Positions 33,874 through 41,921 of a stretch of 64,000 bases of DNA are shown here, in pieces. The notes under the pieces were generated by a model. It was given only the letters and a program-made list of their open reading frames with translations, made no database searches and had not been told where the DNA came from. Source of the stretch: Parvibaculum sp002684405 (GTDB lineage Bacteria; Pseudomonadota; Alphaproteobacteria; Parvibaculales; Parvibaculaceae); contig OZ223207.1 in assembly GCA_965140395.1 (NCBI GenBank), forward strand, positions 372,001-436,000, in the 5' to 3' direction. Made by a program: the position numbers and the translations under genes. Numbering within the stretch: the stretch's first letter is position 1; each line of letters begins with the position of its first letter.

Positions 33874-33977
33874 CGCCCTTTGAGGTGGATGCTGCGCATC
33901 CCCCTCAGGGTGAGGGATCAATTCTGACTTACGCCTCATCCTGAGGAGGCCCGAAGGGCCGTCTCTAAGGACGAGGC
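33874..33977. repeat. Dispersed repeat of another type between moaE and moaD
   Basis: Non-coding stretch with GAGGTGGATGCTGCGCATCC, CCCTCAGGGTGAGGG and CCTCATCCTGAGGAGGCCCG followed by GAAGGGCC and GGACGAGGC. These strings form several short palindromes and belong to a family often seen between genes in Rhizobiales-like genomes. Different from the GTCATGGCCCGG family. Confidence 0.65.
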
Positions 33978-33984
33978 CTGTCAA

Positions 33985-34236
33985 CTACCCGCCCGTCACC
34001 GGCGGGAAGAAGGCGACTTCCTGCGCGCCTGCGATCGAGGCGTCGAGATCGGCGTGCTCCTGATCGACGGCGCAGCGTATGACTTTCAGATCCTCGAAGG
34101 CCGCTTCATAGCCTTCGTCGCGCTGGCGCAGCCAGTCGATCAGGCCGGTGACATCGGTCACCTCCGGCGGCAGCGTCACATCTTCCTCCGCCGTGCCGGT
34201 CTTCTGTTTTACCCAGGCGAAGTAGAGAAGCTTCAT
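33985..34236 (-). CDS. moaD: Molybdopterin synthase sulfur-carrier subunit
   Basis: 83 residues, ubiquitin-like fold, starting MKLLYFAWVKQKTGTAEEDV and ending FFPPVTGG. The C-terminal Gly-Gly is where the thiocarboxylate is made by MoeB. Partner of moaE 134 bases on. Overlaps pgsA by four bases (ATGA). Confidence 0.95.
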   Translation of the reverse strand: MKLLYFAWVKQKTGTAEEDVTLPPEVTDVTGLIDWLRQRDEGYEAAFEDLKVIRCAVDQEHADLDASIAGAQEVAFFPPVTGG

Positions 34237-34865
34237 GGCGCGGCGTCTCCATTGGCCGCGCTCCCGTCGGGGGCCGCCGGTGTGCCGGCGGGGCGTTCCG
34301 GCGGGCGGGTATCGTCGATATGCCTCAGCCCGGCGCGGAAATAATCATAGCCCGTATAAAGGGTCAGAATGGCCGCGGCCCAAAGCAGGGTGAGGCCCAG
34401 TTCGGAAATGCCCGGCACGATATGGTCGCCCGCCGGGCCCAGCAGCAGGAAGGCCAGTGCGATCATCTGGATCGCGGTCTTCCATTTCGCAAGCTGCGTC
34501 ACCGGTACGCTCACGCGCAGGCCCGCCAGATATTCGCGCAGCCCCGAGACCAGAATTTCCCGGCAGAGAATGATGATCGCCGCCCAGAGCGAATAACCGG
34601 CAATCGTGCCCTGCCAGGTCAGCGCCAGCAGCACCACGGCGACCAGCAGCTTGTCGGCGATGGGATCGAGCATCCGGCCCAGATTGGAGGTCTGGTTCCA
34701 GGCGCGGGCGAGATAGCCGTCCAGCCAGTCGGTAATGCCCGCGATCGCAAAGAGCGCCAGCGCCGTCCAGTTGCCCGCATCCTCTTCCAGATAAAGGGCG
34801 ATGACCACGAGGGGCACCAGGAGGATGCGGAAATAGGTCAGCAGGTTCGGAAGATTGGTCGCCAT
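34233..34865 (-). CDS. pgsA: CDP-diacylglycerol-glycerol-3-phosphate 3-phosphatidyltransferase
   Basis: About 210 residues with four to five membrane spans. The CDP-alcohol motif DG-x2-AR-x8-G-x3-D-x3-D is complete in DWLDGYLARAWNQTSNLG followed by RMLDPIAD. It makes phosphatidylglycerophosphate, the phosphatidylglycerol precursor that Lgt also needs. I start at ATG 34865 (MATNLPNLLTYFRILL); the frame continues to a TTG at 34895. uvrC-pgsA-moaD-moaE is a common alphaproteobacterial order. Confidence 0.95.
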   Translation of the reverse strand: MATNLPNLLTYFRILLVPLVVIALYLEEDAGNWTALALFAIAGITDWLDGYLARAWNQTSNLGRMLDPIADKLLVAVVLLALTWQGTIAGYSLWAAIIILCREILVSGLREYLAGLRVSVPVTQLAKWKTAIQMIALAFLLLGPAGDHIVPGISELGLTLLWAAAILTLYTGYDYFRAGLRHIDDTRPPERPAGTPAAPDGSAANGDAAP

Positions 34866-34954
34866 GGTCGTATGGGCTTTTCTTGAGCGCGGCAAAATGC
34901 GGTGTCTTCGCCGCGCACTCTATCACCCGGAGCGCATTTGTTGAGGCCGGTTCG

Positions 34955-36913
34955 CTATTTTCCGGCCGCGTCGCCGCTTTCGTGTCCGGCGCTTCCGTTG
35001 AAATGGTCGTAAATGGTGCGCGCCAGCGTTTCGGAAATGCCGTCCACCGCCTCCAGATCGGAGATTCCGGCGCGGGAAACGGCCCGTGCCGAACCGAAAT
35101 GGCGCAGGAGCGCGCGTTTGCGGCCCGGGCCGACGCCGGGGATCTCGTCCAGCGGATTGTTGCCGATGGCCTTTGACCGTCTGGCGCGGTGGCTGCCGAT
35201 GGCGAAGCGGTGCGCCTCGTCGCGCAGGCGTTGCAGGTAGTAGAGGACGGGGTTTCTCGGCTCCATCATGAAGTCGGGCTTGCCGCGCATGAAGAAGCGT
35301 TCCCGGCCCGCATCGCGTTCCGGCCCCTTGGCGACGCCGACGGCGGTCACGCTGTCGATGCCCAGCTCGTCCAGCACTTCCAGGGCGATTTTGAGCTGGC
35401 CCGCGCCGCCGTCGATCAGGATGAGGTCGGGCCAGGCGCCGCTGCGGTCCTCGCCTTCTTCCTTTTCGCCTTCCTCCTTGAGCAGCCGGGTGAAGCGCCG
35501 CGTCAGCACTTCGCGCATCATGGCGTAATCGTCGCCGCCGAACTCGCCGGCCTCCTGGCCTGCGTTTTTGATGTTGAACTTGCGGTACTGGTTCTTCATG
35601 AAGCCTTCGGGGCCCGCGACGATCATGCCACCCACGGCGTTCGAGCCCTGAATATGGCTGTTGTCATAGACTTCGATGCGCTCCGGCGCGCTTTCCATGC
35701 CGAAGATTTCCGCCACGCCTTCCAGCAGCGTGCGCTGGGTGGAGCTTTCGGCAAGACGCCGTCCCAGTGCCGATCGGGCATTGGTCATGGCGTGTTCGAC
35801 AAGCTCGCGCTTCTCGCCGCGCCGGGGGACGCCGATGGCGACTTTCCGGTCCGCGCGAAGGGTCAGCGCCTGCGCCAGCAGCTCGCGGCCGGGTATGTCA
35901 TGGCTCAGCAGCACCATGCGCGGGGGCGGGCGGTTTTCGTAAAACTGGGCGAGGAAGGCGTCGAGCACGTCCTCGGGGCCCATTTCCTTGTCGTGGCGCG
36001 GAAAATAGGCGCGGTTGCCCCAGTTCTGCCCGGCGCGGAAAAAGAAGACCTGGACGCAGGTCTGGCCGCCTTCCTGATAGGCCGCGAAGACATCCGCCTC
36101 GCCCACGGTTTGCGGGTTGATGCCCTGATGCTGCTGGATTTGCGTGAGCGCGCGGATGCGGTCGCGATAGACGGCGGCCGTTTCGTAATCCCTCTCCGCG
36201 GCGGCTTCTTCCATCAGCCGGGCCAGCTCGCCTTGCGTCTTGCGGCTGCGGCCGCGCAGAAAGTCATGCGCCTCCCGCACAAGCTCGGCGTAATCCTCCT
36301 TGGAGATTTCGCCGGTGCAGGGCGCGGAGCAGCGCTTGATCTGGAAGAGAAGGCAGGGCCGTGTGCGGCTCTCGAACACGCTGTCGGAGCAGGAGCGCAG
36401 CAGGAACGCCTTTTGAAGGGCGTTGAGCGTGGCGTTTACCGAGCCGGCGCTCGCAAAGGGGCCGAAATAGTCGCCCTTTCGGGAGCGCGCGCCGCGATGC
36501 TTCACCACCTGCGGGAAGTCGTGATCGCCCGTCAGCAGGATGTCGGGGAAGGATTTGTCGTCCCGCAGCAGCACGTTGTAGCGGGGCTTCAGCCGTTTGA
36601 TGAGATTGGCTTCGAGGAGCAGCGCCTCGGTCTCCGTCTCCACGGTGATGAATTCCATGGAAGCGGTGGCGAGGATCATGCGGGCGATGCGGTTGGTATG
36701 TCCGCCCATTTTCGCGTAGCTCGAGACGCGCTTCTTGAGCGAGCGCGCCTTGCCGACATACAGCACATCTCCCTTGGCGTCATACATGCGATAGACACCC
36801 GGGCTGTCGGGCAGGCGTTTCACCTGATCCGCGATGACCTCGACGCCGGTCGTCCGGGGTTTTTCACTGCCGGAAGGGCTGTCGGGGCCGCTGTTTTCGG
36901 TTTCGTCGGTCAT
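34955..36913 (-). CDS. uvrC: Excinuclease ABC subunit C
   Basis: 652 residues. GIY-YIG nuclease (PGVYRMYDAKGDVLYVGKAR, ~38-57), central Cys-rich DSVFESRTRPCLLFQIKRC, UVR motif (LMEEAAAERDYETAAVYRDR), RNase H-like endonuclease with VYDNSHIQG and LILIDGGAGQL, and two helix-hairpin-helix motifs at the C-terminus (IPGVGPGRKRALL, AVDGISETLAR). It makes the two incisions in nucleotide excision repair; partner UvrB is at 49-51 kb. No alphaproteobacterial LexA box (GTTC-N7-GTTC) seen upstream. Confidence 0.96.
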   Translation of the reverse strand: MTDETENSGPDSPSGSEKPRTTGVEVIADQVKRLPDSPGVYRMYDAKGDVLYVGKARSLKKRVSSYAKMGGHTNRIARMILATASMEFITVETETEALLLEANLIKRLKPRYNVLLRDDKSFPDILLTGDHDFPQVVKHRGARSRKGDYFGPFASAGSVNATLNALQKAFLLRSCSDSVFESRTRPCLLFQIKRCSAPCTGEISKEDYAELVREAHDFLRGRSRKTQGELARLMEEAAAERDYETAAVYRDRIRALTQIQQHQGINPQTVGEADVFAAYQEGGQTCVQVFFFRAGQNWGNRAYFPRHDKEMGPEDVLDAFLAQFYENRPPPRMVLLSHDIPGRELLAQALTLRADRKVAIGVPRRGEKRELVEHAMTNARSALGRRLAESSTQRTLLEGVAEIFGMESAPERIEVYDNSHIQGSNAVGGMIVAGPEGFMKNQYRKFNIKNAGQEAGEFGGDDYAMMREVLTRRFTRLLKEEGEKEEGEDRSGAWPDLILIDGGAGQLKIALEVLDELGIDSVTAVGVAKGPERDAGRERFFMRGKPDFMMEPRNPVLYYLQRLRDEAHRFAIGSHRARRSKAIGNNPLDEIPGVGPGRKRALLRHFGSARAVSRAGISDLEAVDGISETLARTIYDHFNGSAGHESGDAAGK

Positions 36914-36969
36914 GCTGCGCGCAGTCTAGCGGGAGACCCATTTTGGGTCCTTATCTCGTCAACAAGAGC

Positions 36970-36978
36970 TGTGGATAA
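36970..36978 (-). promoter_or_regulatory. DnaA box (perfect match)
   Basis: TGTGGATAA, the complement of TTATCCACA. The only perfect copy I noticed in the window; a 2-mismatch copy follows at 36982-36990. A single site is more consistent with DnaA control of the uvrC promoter than with an origin. Confidence 0.5.
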
Positions 36979-37032
36979 GTTTGTGGGTTATTCCTGCAAG
37001 GATTAGGTCAACATCCTGTAATCTTTAGGTTT

Positions 37033-37051
37033 TGTGACAGAAGCTGTCACA
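37033..37051. promoter_or_regulatory. Perfect inverted repeat TGTGACAG/CTGTCACA
   Basis: Two 8-bp arms with 3-base spacer, 120 bases upstream of the uvrC start. Looks like a regulator dimer site; protein unknown. Confidence 0.5.
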
Positions 37052-37292
37052 CACCGCGAATCGTAAGCCCTTGAAATAGATAAAACTTTTTGTTTTTTTC
37101 AAGGGAGGATGACAGGCGCGGGCGATTTATGTCAGCCGCGGATATGGTTAACGCCGCCCGTCTGCTGCTGTGCAAAATTTATCCGTGTGCGTCGTCGCGC
37201 CGTACCAAGCCGTTGAATCCATTAGCGCTTTTCGGAGGCCTTTTGAGCGTTGCCGGAGAGCGTGGTTATGGCGAGCGCGCATGCGGTGGAAA

Positions 37293-37704
37293 TCAGGGGC
37301 GGGGGGACGGTGCCGTTCGATCTCTACGCCGACGCCGGCGGCCTCCGGGATTACGGCAAGTTTTTCAACACGCACACGCGCCGTCTGGACGCGCTCGTCT
37401 TCCAGGCAGACGGCGGCGATCCGTTCGGCCAGCGTCTCCACAAGGTTGAGATGGCCCTTCGTCGACAATGGCCTTGATGCGATCCACCACGGTGGCGTAG
37501 CAGACGACATTGTCCAGCGCATCGCCATGCGGGGCTTCGCTCACCGACAAATCCACATTCACGCGGATGGGTTGGGCGCTGCCCAGTTCATGCTTGTAGA
37601 CGCCGATATGGGCATCCAGCAGCAGGTCGCGCACGAAGACATGCCGCAAACCCGCGTTCGGCATCGGCAATCTTCAGCGGGGTCACATTGTCGGGCTTGT
37701 TCAT
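37293..37704 (-). pseudogene. folB: Dihydroneopterin aldolase, frameshifted
   Basis: The FolB protein is readable only by joining three frames: MNKPDNVTPLKIADAERG from 37704, then LRHVFVRDLLLDAHIGVYKHE... to IKAIVDEG, then HLNLVETLAERIAAVCLEDE...AAGVGVEIERHRP. The first junction is at AAACCC (37648-37653) and the second at CCC (37455-37457); each is mended by removing one base. The last frame runs on to 37148, but one base more at the G6 run 37301-37306 would give a TGA at 37293 and a normal length of ~136 residues. FolB makes 6-hydroxymethyl-dihydropterin in folate synthesis. Either a real lesion or sequencing error. Confidence 0.8.
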
Positions 37705-37733
37705 TCGGTTCATTCCAGGCTCTTGGGGTCGAC

Positions 37734-37777
37734 GCATTTTCGAGCCGCGAAAGTCTACTCACTTTCGCCGAAAATGC
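37734..37777. repeat. Long imperfect hairpin between folB and the SDR gene
   Basis: GCATTTTCG (37734-37742) pairs with CGAAAATGC (37769-37777), and inside it CGAAAGT pairs with ACTTTCG. It lies in the 123-base gap between the two genes. No T-tract in either direction next to the outer arm. It looks like a dispersed intergenic palindrome; I saw no second copy in the window. Confidence 0.55.
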
Positions 37778-37827
37778 TTAAAGGGCGGTCCGCCTCCCCA
37801 ACGGGCCTCAATCAGCTCATTTCGCGA

Positions 37828-38602
37828 TTATTCTTTTATGCCTACGACGTCCGGGGTCTCCCAGGCAAGGTGCTGTCCGCCATCAAGGGCAATCATCTGG
37901 CCGGTCATGGCGGGCGAGGCGAGGATGAAATGCAGCGCGGCGCAGATTTCCTCCGGCGAGGTGCCCCGGCCGAGGATCGTGCCCTTGACCTGTTTGGCGA
38001 AGTCCTCGGGAGACTGACGCGCATTGCGCATGGCCGGTCCCGGCCCGATGCCGTTCACACGAATGCGCGGGGCCAGCGACATCGCCATGACCTGTGTCAT
38101 GTCCCACAGCGCCATCTTGCTGACGGTATAGGAGAAGAAATGCGGGGGTCGGGCGCCGGACGCGCTGGTCGATGAGATTGACGATATTGCCTTCCACGCC
38201 GTCGGGAAGCTGCATGGCGAAGCTTTGCGCCAGAAAGGCGGGGGCGCGCAGATTGGTGTCGAGATGCGAGGTCCAGCTTTCCGCCGTCATGCCCGAGGCG
38301 GTGTCATGCTCGAAAAGCGAGGCATTGTTGACCAGGAGCGTGAGCGGTCCCAGCGCCTCCGCCGCGCGGGGCACCAGCCCGTCCACGTCGCGGGGCGAGG
38401 CGAGGTCGCCGGCGAGCGCGGCCGCCCGGCCGCCCGCCGCCTCGATATCGTGCACCACGGACGCCGCTTCGTCGGTCGAATGGTGGCAATGCACCGCCAC
38501 GTCATAGCCCCGTTCGGCAAGCGATAGCGCCATGGCGCGTCCGAGGCGCCGTGCGCCGCCCGTCACCAGCGCCGTTCCCTTTTTCCCGTCCTGTCCCGTC
38601 AC
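37828..38602 (-). pseudogene. SDR family oxidoreductase (pteridine-reductase-like), frameshifted
   Basis: The first frame from 38602 has the SDR cofactor motif TALVTGGARRLGRAMA, NNASLFEHD and reaches NLIDQRVRRPTP. The sequence then continues in another frame as HFFSYTVSKMALWDMTQVMA (YxxxK catalytic pair) and ends GQHLAWETPDVVGIKE at 37828. The break is at the G5 run 38144-38148; removing one base restores a 257-residue protein. This SDR next to folB is standard in alphaproteobacteria and resembles FolM-type dihydropteridine reductases. It overlaps the exchanger gene by four bases. Confidence 0.82.
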
Positions 38603-39690
38603 TGTAAGATCGTCGTCCCTGTCGCCGGCATGTCCATAAGGGGGAGCGCCGGTACGCTTCCCACCTCGATCGTCAGCCCCAGATAACCCGCATAGAGCAG
38701 GATGAACAAGACGCCCGACAATCGGGTCACCCGGCCGCGCGTCATTACCATGGGGAAGATGCTGGCGCCTGCCAGGATCATGATCCAGAGATAGTAGTAG
38801 AGAAATTCGCGTTCCACCGGCAGCGGCGAGATCAGGGCCGTCACGCCCAGAATGGCGAGAATGTTCATGATGTTGGAGCCGACCACATTGCCGACCACCA
38901 TGTCGTCATTCCTGCGGATCGCGGCGACCATGGCCGTGGCGAGTTCGGGCAGCGAGGTGCCGATCGCCACCAGCGACAGACCGATCACGGCATCCGATAC
39001 GCCGAAATAGGAGGCGATTTCGGTGCCGCTGCTGACGATGAGGTTTGCCCCGATGGGCAGGCCGATCACGCCGATGGCAATCATGCCCCAGATAAGGCGG
39101 CGCGAGGTCTTGGCGGTGCTGAGTTCGGTATGGGTGACCGCTTCGAGCGTTTCTTCCAGCTCGGTCTCGACCTCCTGCACGCCGGTTACCATGCGATGGA
39201 CGCGGTCGACCAGTATCGCGCCGCCATTGCGGCGATGGCTGCGCGCATCCCAGCCGGAAAAGAGCAGATAGGCGGCCAGAAGGCCGATCAGGATCACGCC
39301 GTCCCATTTGCCCAGGCTGCCGAACAGGCACAGAAGCACCAGCAGGAAGCTCACGCCCATCATGATGAGGGCGTTCATCGGGATGGAGCGGCCCTGGCAT
39401 GAAATCGGATAGATCAGGGCGGGGATGCCGAGCACCAGCCAGATATTGGCGATGTTGGACCCGACGACATTGCCCAGCGCCATGCCTTCCGCGCCTTCCA
39501 GCGCGGCTTTGACCGACACCAGCAATTCGGGAAGCGAGGTGCCGAGTGCGACGACGGTGAGCGCGATCAGCAGGGGGGAGAGGCCATAGCGGGCCGCCAG
39601 CGCCGTTGCGCCGCGGACCAGAATGTCGCCCGAAGCCAGAAGGATCACGAACCCGAGCAGGAGCAGAAAATAGGTCATGCCGCTCGACAT
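38599..39690 (-). CDS. Calcium/sodium antiporter (YrbG type)
   Basis: 363 residues, about ten membrane spans. Both alpha repeats of the CaCA family are intact: VVALGTSLPELLVSV with ALGNVVGSNIANIWLVLG, and VAIGTSLPELATAM with VVGNVVGSNIMNILAILG. It exchanges Na+ (or H+) for Ca2+ across the inner membrane. The cytoplasmic loop in the middle (~150-200) is long and acidic. First gene of a leftward unit with the SDR and folB. Confidence 0.94.
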   Translation of the reverse strand: MSSGMTYFLLLLGFVILLASGDILVRGATALAARYGLSPLLIALTVVALGTSLPELLVSVKAALEGAEGMALGNVVGSNIANIWLVLGIPALIYPISCQGRSIPMNALIMMGVSFLLVLLCLFGSLGKWDGVILIGLLAAYLLFSGWDARSHRRNGGAILVDRVHRMVTGVQEVETELEETLEAVTHTELSTAKTSRRLIWGMIAIGVIGLPIGANLIVSSGTEIASYFGVSDAVIGLSLVAIGTSLPELATAMVAAIRRNDDMVVGNVVGSNIMNILAILGVTALISPLPVEREFLYYYLWIMILAGASIFPMVMTRGRVTRLSGVLFILLYAGYLGLTIEVGSVPALPLMDMPATGTTILQ

Positions 39691-39950
39691 CCTTTCGGGG
39701 CGGGCGTGGACGGCATTTCGCCGGGACGCGTCTTTACCTGGCTTGTGGCGATTTCAGAACCCTCCTGCTTTCCCCCATACCGTTTCATATATGGTGCCGC
39801 CGTCCCCCGGGCAACAGCGCCGGGAGCCGGATTGCGCCGGATTCCTGCAAAAAACCGGGCCGGGGAGGCTTTCAAATGCCTCTGGCCGGTGGCGCATTGC
39901 GCGCAAGGTTGCGATAGTTCCGGGATGATTGCGGAAAGGGGAAGCGCGCC

Positions 39951-41732
39951 TTGGATGAGTTGAGTAGCGCAGCGATCGCCGAGGCGGCGGGCAACATCCA
40001 TGTGCCGTATATCAGGGAGGTCATCATCTTCCTGATCGCGGCCGTGATGGTGATGCCGCTGTTTCATTACGTCCGGGCGAGCACGGTTCTCGGCTATCTC
40101 GTTATCGGCGCCCTGATCGGACCGCATGGGCTGGCGATCATCCAGAGTTCGGACGGCATTGCCGCGCTGGGCGAGCTGGGCGTGGTCTTTCTGCTTTTCA
40201 CCATCGGTCTGGAGCTTTCCTGGACGCGCCTGCGCGCCATGCGAACTCTCGTGCTGGGGCTGGGCGGTGCGCAGGTGATGCTGAGCGGGATCGTGCTGAC
40301 CGGGGTCTTCATGCTGTTCGGCGTGCCGGGGGCGGGCGCGACGGTGATCGGTTTTGCGCTGGCGCTCTCTTCCACGGCCATCGTCACGCAATTGCTGATC
40401 GAGCGGGGCGAGTTCGCCTCCCGGTCGGGCCAGATCTCCTTTTCGATCCTGCTGATGCAGGATCTCGCCGTGGTGCCGCTTCTCGTCATGGTGACGATCC
40501 TTGCCGATGTGGCGAGTGGCGAGGATGTGAACATCTTCATGCTGGCGCTGTTTGCGACGCTGAAGGCCGTGGTGGCAGTGGCGCTCATCGTGACGGTCGG
40601 CCGCTATGTGCTGAGTACCGCCTACCGCTTCATCACCTGGACACGCAATCCGGAGCTCTTTCTCGCCTTGTCGCTGCTCGCCGCCTTGCTGACCGCCGTG
40701 GCGACGGGGTCGGCGGGGCTTTCCATGGCGCTGGGCGCCTTTCTCGGCGGGCTGCTGCTTTCCGATACCGAGTTCCGCCATCAGGTCGAGAGCGACATTC
40801 AGCCCTTCAAGGGCTTGCTGCTGGGGCTCTTTTTCATCTCGGTCGGCGTCGGCATGGATTTCGGCGTGCTGGCCGATAATTACGGCCTCGTCTTCGGCAT
40901 TCTGGGCGCCTTTCTCGTCATCAAATCCTTCCTTGTCGGCGGGCTGGCGCTGGCTTTCGGCCAGTCGCGCATCTGTTCGGTGCGCGCGGCGCTGCTGCTT
41001 GCCTCGGGCGGCGAGTTCGCTTTCGTGGTGATTTCGTCCGCCACCGCCGACGGCGTGGTATCGGCCAGCGTGGCGCAGCCCGTGCAGCTTGCCACCGCCA
41101 TCTCCATGGCGCTGACGCCGCTGCTTGCCATGGCGGGGGCGCGGCTCGAGGCATGGCTCGATTCGCAGGCGGGCGAGCGCGAGCGCGACGAGGCCGCGCT
41201 GGGCGAACTGACCGGCCATGTCATCGTGGCGGGATATGGCCGGGTGGGACGCACCATCTCGTCCATGCTGGAAGAGTTGCACATCCCCTATGTCGCGCTC
41301 GATCTCGATGTCGCCCGTACGCGGCTCGCCCGAGAGACGGGCGCACATGTCTATTACGGCGATGCGGGCCGCCCGGAGGTGCTCTCGCGCCTCGGGATCA
41401 GCCGTGCGGCTGCCATCGTCGTCACGCTGGACGATGTCGCCGCGGCCAATCGCACGGTCGAGGCGGTGCGGCATCAATGGCCCGGCATCGCGCTTTTCGC
41501 CCGGGCGCGCGACAGGGCGCATATGAAACAGCTTGTCGCCGCCGGGGCGACCCATGTGGTGCATGAGGCGCTGGAAGTCTCGCTCCAGCTTTCAGGTCAT
41601 GTGATGCGCGCCATCGGTGCGCCGGTGGAGGCGTCCTCCCAGATGATCGAGCGAATCCGCTCCGAAGTAGGCGAGGACGAAAACAACGGTTCGGCCGGAT
41701 CGCATACGGACAAGTCGCGCTCCGGGAAATAG
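39951..41732 (+). CDS. Monovalent cation:proton antiporter, KefB/YbaL type
   Basis: 593 residues with a TTG start behind GGAAAGGGGAAG. About twelve to thirteen membrane spans of the CPA2 family, with YLVIGALIGPHGLAI and ALALSSTAIVTQLLIERGEF, then a C-terminal TrkA-N (RCK) domain: HVIVAGYGRVGRTISSMLEE, ALDLDVARTRLARETGAHVYYGDAGR. It should export K+ or Na+ in exchange for H+ under control of NAD(H) or glutathione adducts bound to the RCK domain. Divergent from the Ca exchanger. Confidence 0.94.
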   Translation: MDELSSAAIAEAAGNIHVPYIREVIIFLIAAVMVMPLFHYVRASTVLGYLVIGALIGPHGLAIIQSSDGIAALGELGVVFLLFTIGLELSWTRLRAMRTLVLGLGGAQVMLSGIVLTGVFMLFGVPGAGATVIGFALALSSTAIVTQLLIERGEFASRSGQISFSILLMQDLAVVPLLVMVTILADVASGEDVNIFMLALFATLKAVVAVALIVTVGRYVLSTAYRFITWTRNPELFLALSLLAALLTAVATGSAGLSMALGAFLGGLLLSDTEFRHQVESDIQPFKGLLLGLFFISVGVGMDFGVLADNYGLVFGILGAFLVIKSFLVGGLALAFGQSRICSVRAALLLASGGEFAFVVISSATADGVVSASVAQPVQLATAISMALTPLLAMAGARLEAWLDSQAGERERDEAALGELTGHVIVAGYGRVGRTISSMLEELHIPYVALDLDVARTRLARETGAHVYYGDAGRPEVLSRLGISRAAAIVVTLDDVAAANRTVEAVRHQWPGIALFARARDRAHMKQLVAAGATHVVHEALEVSLQLSGHVMRAIGAPVEASSQMIERIRSEVGEDENNGSAGSHTDKSRSGK

Positions 41733-41921
41733 CCCGTTTTGCGCCGTGGCGTCCCGGAGTTGGACATAAACCCCGTCCGGCCCGGCATTCTGCCCGTTTT
41801 TTCATCATTCGACCCGGTATTTCCATCTGGCAGAGGGCTTGCGAGGAGAGGGCAAGCTTCATTTGCGCCGTCCCAGAACGGGACGGATCGGCGCCCGTCA
41901 GGGCAGAGCGGAGAGGGAAGA

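Larger units (their letters stand above)
36914..37292. other. Non-coding region between uvrC and folB (~380 bases)
   Basis: More AT-rich than the rest and full of short signals: a perfect DnaA box TGTGGATAA (36970-36978) with a degenerate copy TGTGGGTTA 3 bases on; a perfect palindrome TGTGACAG-aag-CTGTCACA (37033-37051); a CCCTTGAAA...TTTCAAGGG stem (37068-37105) with long T runs in its loop; and ATGGTTAA (37144-37151), the complement of the CtrA half-site TTAACCAT. It must hold the uvrC promoter. No protein gene is supported here. Confidence 0.6.

Noticed and set aside
35189..37006. 605-codon frame opposite uvrC
   Set aside because: No domain recognised, antisense of a complete UvrC.
36914..37150. 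Replication origin next to the DnaA box
   Set aside because: Only one perfect box and one degenerate copy; no dnaA, hemE, parAB or repABC genes nearby and no typical unwinding element.
39675..41564. 629-codon frame opposite the KefB-type antiporter
   Set aside because: Low-complexity His/Arg/Gln-rich translation; the antiporter has membrane spans and an RCK domain.
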